Source: Sulfurimonas sp.
Lineage (GTDB): Bacteria; Campylobacterota; Campylobacteria; Campylobacterales; Sulfurimonadaceae
Direction of reading: 5' to 3'
DNA length: 12,638 bases
NCBI GenBank assembly: GCA_027083475.1
Contig: JALWON010000365.1
Span: 1 to 12,638 of the forward strand
The notes beneath the pieces were generated by a model. The model ran no database searches, was not told the DNA's origin, and was given only the letters and a program-made list of their open reading frames with translations. Each line of letters opens with the position of its first letter. Position 1 is the first letter of the stretch. Positions 1-4,786 of this stretch are shown piece by piece. The position numbers and the translations under genes are program-made.

Positions 1-473
1 CCATTGCGTTTAGTGTAAAAGAAGAGGGGGAACTCGTCAGTCATAAAAAAGTGACTCTTCAAGAACTTGGATATGAAAATGTAAAAGACAAAGTTACATT
101 TTGGCAAGGGGATGCCTGTAACTTGAAGCCAAATTTTCAAGGCTATGATTTGGTGATGGCAACGAATCTTATCGATCGACTTTATAACCCGCGACTTTTT
201 TTAGATACAGTTGCTCAGAGACTCAATAGTGATGGAATTTTAATGATTACATCGCCCTACACTTGGCAAGAGAGTTCGACTGAAAAAGCATTTTGGTTAG
301 GTGGTTACAAAGATGAACAGGGGAGAGAAATCAAAACACTTGAGACACTTCAAAAGATACTTTCACAAAAATTTGAACTCCTGCATGTGCAAGATTTAGC
401 CTTTGTCATTAAAGAGACAGCAAGAAAATATCAACATACTCTCTCAGAAGTAAGCATATGGCGCAAAAAATAG
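1..473 (+). CDS. ovoA: OvoA C-terminal SAM-dependent methyltransferase domain (5' partial)
   Basis: The reading frame is open from base 3, so the gene starts upstream of the window. About 157 residues are visible. They match the C-terminal part of OvoA: GDACNLKP, then YDLVMATNLIDRLYNP, then TSPYTWQES, WLGGYKD and a closing FVIKETARKYQH. In the known enzyme the N-terminal iron-dependent domain joins cysteine to histidine as a sulfoxide. The C-terminal Rossmann methyltransferase then methylates the imidazole nitrogen of the thiohistidine to give ovothiol A. The glycine-rich SAM loop must lie upstream of base 1. The gene overlaps the next one by 16 bases, so the two are probably translationally coupled. 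Whether the iron domain is fused here or is a separate gene cannot be seen. The family match is strong from the motif order. Confidence 0.9.
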   Translation, partial: IAFSVKEEGELVSHKKVTLQELGYENVKDKVTFWQGDACNLKPNFQGYDLVMATNLIDRLYNPRLFLDTVAQRLNSDGILMITSPYTWQESSTEKAFWLGGYKDEQGREIKTLETLQKILSQKFELLHVQDLAFVIKETARKYQHTLSEVSIWRKK

Positions 474-1648
474 TGTATGATTTTTCAACGGCTGCCCCAA
501 GAGAAAACACAAACGCAGAGAAATATACTTTAAGAGAGCAACTCTTTGAAACAGAAGATGTCACACCTGTTTGGGTGGCAGATATGGACATTGATACACC
601 TGATTTTGTGCTTGATGCTGTGAAAAAAAGGCTCGAACACCCTATTATGGGTTATGAAGAAGTGCCCGATAGTGCATTTGAAGCACAGCGTGTATGGATG
701 CAAAATGAGCATGGTATCACATATAAACGGGAAGACTTTTTTTATTCACACTCTGTTGTCGCTTCTATGCGGGTTGCTATTGAAGCCTTTACAAAAGAGG
801 GGGAGGGGGTAATTGTGCAAACTCCTGTGTACTCACCTTTTTTTCGGAGTGTTGAAGCACTTGGGAGACGTGTTGTGAAAAATCCTTTAGCTTTAGATGC
901 AGAGGGGCACTATGCTTTTGATATAGAAGATTTAGAAGCGAAGATAGATAAAGAGACAAAACTGCTGTTACTCTGTTCTCCACATAATCCTGTTGGCAGG
1001 GTATGGAAAAAAGAGGAGTTAGCAGCAATTTTAGCTGTATGTATCAAACATAATATTGTTGTCTTTGCAGATGAGATTCACTCTGATTTAGTCTATGCCC
1101 CCAACAAACATACTCCTTTTGCTTCTTTGGAAAATGCAAAAAAATATACACTCAGTGCTATTGGTGTTGGAAAAACATTTAATATGGCGGGTTTTGCTAT
1201 GAGTAGTGTGGTGATAGAAGACGAACATCTTAAAAAGCAATTTCAAAAAGCATACGAGCGTGTGCATTTTGCACAAGGGTCTGTACTTTCGCATGTTGCG
1301 TTTGAGCATGCTTACAAAGAGGGAAAAAACTGGCTTGAAGCACTTAAACAACACCTGTATAAAAACTATGAACAATTAAAAGCACTCTGTTTAGAGTACC
1401 CAGAGTTGATAAAAATTACTCCTATAGAGGGGACATACCTCGCTTGGCTTGATTGTAGAGGTTTAGGAGTGGGAGATAGAGCCCTGAGAGAGTTTTTTGT
1501 GAAAGAAGCAAAGTTAGGTTTGAATGCAGGTCTGAGTTTTGGCAGAGAGGGACATGGGTTTATGCGTTTGAATTTTGCAGTATCTTCTGCTAAAATGTTG
1601 CAGATAATTGCACAGTTGGAATCAGCTTTACAAAAGAGGAAAAAATAG
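458..1648 (+). CDS. ovoB: MalY/PatB-family PLP C-S lyase, probable ovothiol lyase OvoB
   Basis: This 396-residue fold-type I PLP enzyme has the usual length for the MalY/PatB family. The cofactor lysine is K239 in VGKTFNMAG. N177 in SPHNPVG and D205 in ADEIHSD are the expected PLP contacts, Y125 in PVYSPFF stacks on the cofactor, and R370 in FMRLNFA should bind the substrate carboxylate. The family cleaves C-S bonds of cystathionine-like substrates. Its ATG lies inside the end of ovoA, with AGAAG at 446-450 as ribosome site. OvoB is known to be a PLP lyase that splits the cysteinyl-histidine sulfoxide made by OvoA, so the overlap argues for OvoB rather than a methionine-pathway lyase. The lyase family is certain. 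The OvoB role is inferred from position; cystathionine beta-lyase (MetC/MalY) is the alternative. Confidence 0.85.
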   Translation: MAQKIVYDFSTAAPRENTNAEKYTLREQLFETEDVTPVWVADMDIDTPDFVLDAVKKRLEHPIMGYEEVPDSAFEAQRVWMQNEHGITYKREDFFYSHSVVASMRVAIEAFTKEGEGVIVQTPVYSPFFRSVEALGRRVVKNPLALDAEGHYAFDIEDLEAKIDKETKLLLLCSPHNPVGRVWKKEELAAILAVCIKHNIVVFADEIHSDLVYAPNKHTPFASLENAKKYTLSAIGVGKTFNMAGFAMSSVVIEDEHLKKQFQKAYERVHFAQGSVLSHVAFEHAYKEGKNWLEALKQHLYKNYEQLKALCLEYPELIKITPIEGTYLAWLDCRGLGVGDRALREFFVKEAKLGLNAGLSFGREGHGFMRLNFAVSSAKMLQIIAQLESALQKRKK

Positions 1649-1870
1649 ATGGAAATAAATTGGGCAGAATTTAAAGAGTTTAAACAATATTCTGTGAGAA
1701 AAGATAACTTTGAGACTCTTTTAGACTTTATGAAAAGTTATTATAATATGGTGAGTCCAATGGATATGTATGATGTTTTTTCAGAAGATGCAACTGCACA
1801 GATGATGTTGAAAAAACGCAACATTACAGATGCTGAGGGAATAGAAAATTATCTTTTTAAATTGAGATAA
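1649..1870 (+). CDS. Small hypothetical protein, third gene of the ovothiol operon
   Basis: I do not recognise this 73-residue protein. Its ATG follows the lyase stop codon with no gap, and AGAGGA at 1635-1640 is a good ribosome site. That supports a real gene co-transcribed with ovoA and ovoB. The sequence is mixed helical and fairly acidic-aromatic (NWAEFKEFKQY, then FETLLDFMKSYYNM), with no cysteine, no signal peptide and no membrane segment. It is probably a small soluble cytoplasmic protein. Its stop codon abuts the stop of the convergent small cysteine protein, and no terminator hairpin is visible between them. A role in ovothiol metabolism is only a guess from position. Confidence 0.7.
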   Translation: MEINWAEFKEFKQYSVRKDNFETLLDFMKSYYNMVSPMDMYDVFSEDATAQMMLKKRNITDAEGIENYLFKLR

Positions 1871-2032
1871 TTATTTTTGTTGAAATAAAGCACAGGCTTG
1901 TCCGCTACTTTGAAAAACAACCATAGAGGGAATTTGCGGTGATTTAAAGCCATATGCTTTACATCCATGAGGTTTTGTATTTTCCCAAGTCACAAAGTAG
2001 TATCGGCACTGTCTGCAGTTAATTCTTTTCAT
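1871..2032 (-). CDS. Small four-cysteine (zinc-ribbon-like) conserved protein
   Basis: This 53-residue protein opens MKRINCRQCRYYFVTW and continues with GCKAYGFKS, then PSMVVFQSSGQACALF. I recall this pattern from a short uncharacterised bacterial family, sometimes mislabelled as uracil-DNA glycosylase. The four cysteines (C6, C9, C24, C48) suggest one metal site, probably zinc. I chose the ATG at 2032 because family members begin just before the INCxxC motif. A longer frame reaching 2152 runs through the divergent dUTPase gene and is unlikely. No clear ribosome site precedes the ATG. An alternative start five codons upstream (MLKFC) lacks one too. The gene is divergent from dut, with only 37 bases between the starts. 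Function unknown. Confidence 0.75.
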   Translation of the reverse strand: MKRINCRQCRYYFVTWENTKPHGCKAYGFKSPQIPSMVVFQSSGQACALFQQK

Positions 2033-2069
2033 GCAGAATTTTAACATATTTAAAATAAAAGAGGAAATA

Positions 2070-2753
2070 ATGGATAAAATACTTTTAATGGTGCAACTCC
2101 AAGCACAGCTCAATGATGCAACCAATGGAGAAAAATGGACAGAGGGCATCACAAAAAATGGGAAAACTATTAACTGGAAACGCTGTATCTATATGGAGTG
2201 TGCAGAGATGGTGGACAGCTTTTCATGGAAACATTGGAAAAGTATTGATAAAGAGCCAGATTGGGCGAATCATCAGATAGAAGTTGTAGATGTTTGGCAT
2301 TTTATTATTAGTTTAGGGCTTGAAAATTATGCACAAAATTTTAAAGGTGGTGCAGAAGAGTTAAGTTTGCATTTTTCAGAATTACCAGCATTTTCGAGTC
2401 TTGATACACAAGAGAGTCGCTTTGGCACTCAAGATGAGGTGATTGCAAAAGTAGAAGATTTAATTCGTTTAGCGATTACAAAAGAGACTCTTGATTTAGA
2501 TAAGCTTGTCAATGTTTTTTTTGAACTTGTCATCATGAGTGGTTTAAACTTAGAGACCCTCTATCGCCTCTATGTAGGAAAAAATATCTTAAATCAGTTT
2601 CGTCAAGACCATGGCTACAAAGATGGCTCTTATATTAAAATATGGAATGGGGAAGAGGATAATGTTCTCATGAAGCACATTTGGGAAGCCGATGCCAATA
2701 TTAAACCTGATGTTTTATACAGTGAACTTGAAAAAATATATAATACCCTCTAA
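2070..2753 (+). CDS. dut: Dimeric all-alpha dUTPase
   Basis: The product hydrolyses dUTP (and dUDP) to dUMP and so keeps uracil out of DNA. This 227-residue protein closely follows the Campylobacter-type dimeric dUTPase, which belongs to the all-alpha NTP pyrophosphohydrolase fold and not the trimeric beta-fold. The metal-binding residues are visible: E43 and E46 in YMECAEM, then E71 and D74 in EVVDVWHF. The characteristic block GKNILNQFRQDHGYKDGSY lies at 170-188. I set the start at the ATG at 2070, which has AGAGGA at 2060-2064 and begins like family members (MDKILLMVQLQAQLND). The open frame continues upstream to 2031 without a ribosome site. A short ABC ATPase follows 12 bases after the stop, probably in the same operon. 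Confidence 0.93.
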   Translation: MDKILLMVQLQAQLNDATNGEKWTEGITKNGKTINWKRCIYMECAEMVDSFSWKHWKSIDKEPDWANHQIEVVDVWHFIISLGLENYAQNFKGGAEELSLHFSELPAFSSLDTQESRFGTQDEVIAKVEDLIRLAITKETLDLDKLVNVFFELVIMSGLNLETLYRLYVGKNILNQFRQDHGYKDGSYIKIWNGEEDNVLMKHIWEADANIKPDVLYSELEKIYNTL

Positions 2754-2765
2754 GCGAATAAAACT

Positions 2766-3341
2766 GTGTCTCTTGTCTTAAACATTGAAAATCTTGCGTT
2801 TGGTTACAGTAAAGAGAAAATGCTTTTTGATGATTTTTCTTTGAGACTCAAAAAAGGAGAAATTAAGGCAATTGTCGGTGAGAGTGGGGTGGGAAAAAGC
2901 ACACTGTTTGAGCTGATTTTAAACAATCTCAAACCCCATAAAGGGAGTATTTTTGCAAAGAGATGTTCGCAGGTTTTTCAAGACCCTTACAGCTCCTTTC
3001 ATCCGAGTTATACACTCTTAAATCAGATTCAAGATGTTGCATCCATAGAGGAGCTAGATAAATATCTCAGACTCATTAACCTTGATGCAACTCTTTTGAA
3101 AAAACTGCCGCATGAGCTTTCAGGAGGGCAACTCCAACGTGCATCTATACTGCGGGCTATGCTTATGCAACCAGATTTACTTTTGTTGGATGAGCCGACT
3201 TCCGCACTTGACAATGTCATTCAGCTTGAGGTGATGCAAAGTATCCTCAAAGGGATAGAGAGTATGGGAGTGCTTTTGATCACTCATGACAATGATTTAG
3301 CCTCGTGGTGTGCGGATGAAATTATAACAATCATAAGATAA
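2766..3341 (+). CDS. Short orphan ABC transporter ATP-binding protein
   Basis: This 191-residue protein is a complete but minimal ABC nucleotide-binding domain. It has Walker A GESGVGKST at 38-46, Q-loop FQDPYSSF around Q72, signature LSGGQLQ at 118-124, Walker B LLLLDEP at 138-144, SALD D-loop, and switch histidine H174 in ITHD. The FQDPYSSFHP stretch resembles the dipeptide/nickel importer ATPases (DppF/NikE group). Those are longer, with a C-terminal segment that is absent here. No permease or binding-protein gene lies nearby. It starts at a GTG with no obvious ribosome site, 12 bases after dut, so it probably depends on translational coupling. It may energise an unlinked permease or have a non-transport role; the substrate cannot be read from sequence. 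Confidence 0.85.
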   Translation: MSLVLNIENLAFGYSKEKMLFDDFSLRLKKGEIKAIVGESGVGKSTLFELILNNLKPHKGSIFAKRCSQVFQDPYSSFHPSYTLLNQIQDVASIEELDKYLRLINLDATLLKKLPHELSGGQLQRASILRAMLMQPDLLLLDEPTSALDNVIQLEVMQSILKGIESMGVLLITHDNDLASWCADEIITIIR

Positions 3342-3390
3342 GCTTAAATTAATACTATTATTAGTATAATTTTGAATGTGATATATATCT

Positions 3391-3420
3391 TTGACTTATA
3401 ACTTATTTAAGATGTATCAT
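3391..3420 (+). promoter_or_regulatory. Sigma70-type promoter for the Lys/Ala-rich protein gene
   Basis: TTGACT at 3391-3396 and TATCAT at 3415-3420 are separated by 18 bases. The inferred start of transcription near 3427 would give a leader of about 24 bases carrying the GGAGA ribosome site before the ATG at 3451. It is the best -35/-10 pair in the window. A second TATAAT at 3365-3370 lies upstream and overlaps a weak AT-only hairpin (3352-3367). Confidence 0.5.
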
Positions 3421-3450
3421 AAAACAAACAAATTATACGGAGAAATTATT

Positions 3451-3879
3451 ATGCCAGAAACTACAGAAGTAAAAAAACCAGCTGCAACAAAAGCAGCTCC
3501 AAAAACAGAGAAAAAACCAGCTGCAAAAAAAGCAGCTCCTAAAGCAAAACCAGCTGCAAAAAAAGAAGCAGCTGCTCCAGCAACAGCTACTACATCATTA
3601 TATGATATAGCAGAAGGACAAATGGATGCTACAGAAGCAAAAATTGTAGATGCATTAACTGCACTTGAGTCTCAAATTGATGAAGCTCGTGAAGTTGGTT
3701 CAGATAAAGCAAAAGCAATCGTAAGCGGTTTTGGTGGTGAAACAAAAATGGCTGAATTAATTGAAAAATTAGCAGGCTACATGGGTGAAGCTGCAGGTGC
3801 AGGTATGACAATTGGTATGTCACCAATGGTTGTTATGGCTGGTACTGCAAAAGGTGTTTACAAAAAAATTACTGAATAA
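3451..3879 (+). CDS. Lys/Ala/Pro-tailed small protein, histone H1-like N-terminus
   Basis: This 142-residue protein has two parts. Residues 1-48 are a repetitive basic tail (KKPAATKAAPK, KKPAAKKAAPK, AKPAAKK), like the tails of histone H1-like, AlgP or PhaF-type proteins, and could bind nucleic acid or polyanions. Residues 49-142 are a helical Ala/Gly-rich body (YDIAEGQMDATEAKIVDALTAL) ending in a small-residue stretch GEAAGAGMTIGMSPMVVMAGTAKG that might be membrane- or surface-associated. I chose the ATG at 3451 because GGAGA at 3439-3443 precedes it; upstream in-frame starts lie in the promoter. Codons are uniform (GCT/GCA, GGT, CGT), and the promoter and ribosome site are good, which suggests high expression. 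I do not recognise the family. A phasin-like or nucleoid-associated role is conjecture. Confidence 0.8.
   Translation: MPETTEVKKPAATKAAPKTEKKPAAKKAAPKAKPAAKKEAAAPATATTSLYDIAEGQMDATEAKIVDALTALESQIDEAREVGSDKAKAIVSGFGGETKMAELIEKLAGYMGEAAGAGMTIGMSPMVVMAGTAKGVYKKITE
3475..3559 (+). repeat. Triplicated 13-bp unit encoding KPAA tail repeats
   Basis: AAACCAGCTGCAA occurs exactly three times, at 3475-3487, 3514-3526 and 3547-3559. The periods are 39 and 33 bases, so the reading frame is kept. Each copy encodes K-P-A-A in the basic tail. Exact DNA identity shows that the tail grew by in-frame duplication and could vary in length between strains. Confidence 0.75.
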
Positions 3880-3886
3880 TTTTTTT

Positions 3887-3919
3887 TGCGGAGTATTTCT
3901 TATGTTATAATACTCCGCA
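3887..3919. other. 11-bp stem inverted repeat containing TATAAT
   Basis: TGCGGAGTATT at 3887-3897 pairs perfectly with AATACTCCGCA at 3909-3919 around an 11-base loop, starting eight bases after the stop codon of the Lys/Ala-rich gene. It would be a natural terminator stem, but the T-run (3880-3887) lies before the stem on the plus strand and no T-run follows, so it is not a canonical terminator. TATAAT at 3906-3911 sits in the loop and right arm and could be a -10 box for the foldback element that begins five bases later. Either role is uncertain. Confidence 0.45.
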
Positions 3920-3923
3920 GATA

Positions 3924-3954
3924 AGGACACCTCTAAAAACCCTAGCACCTCTCA
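3924..3954 (+). repeat. Left terminal inverted repeat of the foldback element
   Basis: This 31-base arm pairs with 4161-4191. The single mismatch is C at 3945 against A at 4170. The outermost A/T pair could be part of a TNA target site rather than of the element. Confidence 0.8.
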
Positions 3955-4160
3955 GAGGGAAGAAAAAAAGATGAGATTGTGCAAAACCTTTTATGAGTCA
4001 TAGCCTTAGCTATGGCGATGAAAAGTTTTGTGCAAGATTGCTTTTTTTATCCCTCCCTACGGGTAATACAGAGGAGCCTACACTCATCGTTACTCTTTCT
4101 CACCTTAGCTATGGCTAGGGTTTCAAAAGAGTGCCTTGATTGTAAACTCCTCTGTATTAC

Positions 4161-4191
4161 TGAGAGGTACTAGGGTTTTTAGAGGTGTCCT
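4161..4191 (-). repeat. Right terminal inverted repeat of the foldback element
   Basis: This 31-base arm is the partner of 3924-3954 and ends in GGTGTCC at 4184-4190, 23 bases before the start of the downstream gene. Any promoter for that gene must therefore lie inside or at the edge of the element. Confidence 0.8.
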
Positions 4192-4213
4192 CAATACATA
4201 AAAAAGGCTTTCG

Positions 4214-4786
4214 ATGCCAAAACACTCGTTTTCCCTCATAGAATATAACTCTTTAGAATTACACCCCCTTATTATAGAAGATACTTGGTTCCTCTCCCAT
4301 AAAGAAGTCGCACTTGCGTTTCATACAAGCATAGATAAACTTGTTGACGCCTTAGATACTTTGACAGAAGAGAAGCATTATGCCTACCACAGCATAGAGT
4401 ATCAAGAGGGAAAACATACGGCTTCTATTCTTTTTTTCTCTAAAACAGGTATGGTGCGTTTAGCGTACTTTTTACAAACAGAGGAGGCTTTGAGCTTTTT
4501 AGAGACTATCGAAGGAGTGAATCTTTCTGAGTCCAAAGAGGACTCGACACACCGTTTTTATAATGAAATAGAAGATGTTTTACGAGAAAGATTGCATAAA
4601 CTCAAAGAAAATCCCGATGCTTCTTTAGAGGAGATCAACCATTTCATCATTACTCTTGATAATTTGGTGAAAAAACGAGATGGCAGCAGCAGTGCACCAA
4701 GAGCAACCTTGCCAAATAATATGAGTGATATTTTAGAAACAGTTATGGGACTTGCGCAATCGTATGCCAACAAGAAAAAGGCTTAG
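4214..4786 (+). CDS. Unknown protein with RhuM/Bro-N-like N-terminal domain
   Basis: I do not recognise this 190-residue protein. Residues 23-100 resemble the N-terminal fold of RhuM or phage antirepressor-type proteins: WFLSHKEVALAF could be a helix-turn-helix, followed by FFSKTGMVRLAYFLQ at 74-88. Residues 113-155 are predicted long helices (FYNEIEDVLRERLHKL, then EINHFIITLDNLVKK), and a Ser/Pro linker leads to a C-terminal helix. The same order occurs in the convergent 416-residue protein, so the two are probably homologous over their N-terminal ~170 residues. AAGG at 4203-4206 serves the ATG at 4214. Its stop overlaps the neighbour's stop by three bases, with no terminator between. DNA binding is possible but unproven. 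No membrane or signal segment is seen. Confidence 0.75.
   Translation: MPKHSFSLIEYNSLELHPLIIEDTWFLSHKEVALAFHTSIDKLVDALDTLTEEKHYAYHSIEYQEGKHTASILFFSKTGMVRLAYFLQTEEALSFLETIEGVNLSESKEDSTHRFYNEIEDVLRERLHKLKENPDASLEEINHFIITLDNLVKKRDGSSSAPRATLPNNMSDILETVMGLAQSYANKKKA

Larger units (their letters stand above)
3924..4191. mobile_element. 268-bp foldback element (MITE-like or structured RNA)
   Basis: The outer arms 3924-3954 and 4161-4191 are complementary at 30 of 31 positions (GGACACCTCTAAAAACC ends). Inside lie two further hairpins with no slack. Hairpin A at 3955-4055 is imperfect but long. Hairpin B at 4063-4160 is anchored by a perfect 14-bp stem (GTAATACAGAGGAG with CTCCTCTGTATTAC). The whole folds as a three-way junction. 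No gene lies within it, and this element fills most of the 334-base gap 3880-4213. The flanking triplets TAA (3922-3924) and TCA (4191-4193) both fit TNA, the target of some IS5-family elements, but are not identical. A non-autonomous MITE is my preferred reading. A structured RNA is the alternative. No transposase is nearby. Confidence 0.6.

Noticed and set aside
2031..2069. Upstream ATG in frame with dut
   Set aside because: It lacks a ribosome site and runs into the divergent gene's start; the ATG at 2070 has AGAGGA and matches the family N-terminus.
2033..2152. N-terminal extension of the four-cysteine protein on the minus strand
   Set aside because: It overlaps the dUTPase coding region in antisense, has no ribosome site and no resemblance to the family, whose members begin just before INCxxC.
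3391..3450. N-terminal extension of the Lys/Ala-rich protein
   Set aside because: It coincides with the -35/-10 promoter, and the ATG at 3451 has a clear ribosome site.
3887..3919. Hairpin after the Lys/Ala-rich gene as a normal intrinsic terminator
   Set aside because: The T-run precedes the stem and no T-run follows on either strand.
3922..4193. Exact target-site duplication around the foldback element
   Set aside because: The flanking triplets TAA and TCA fit TNA but are not identical, so no true duplication can be claimed.
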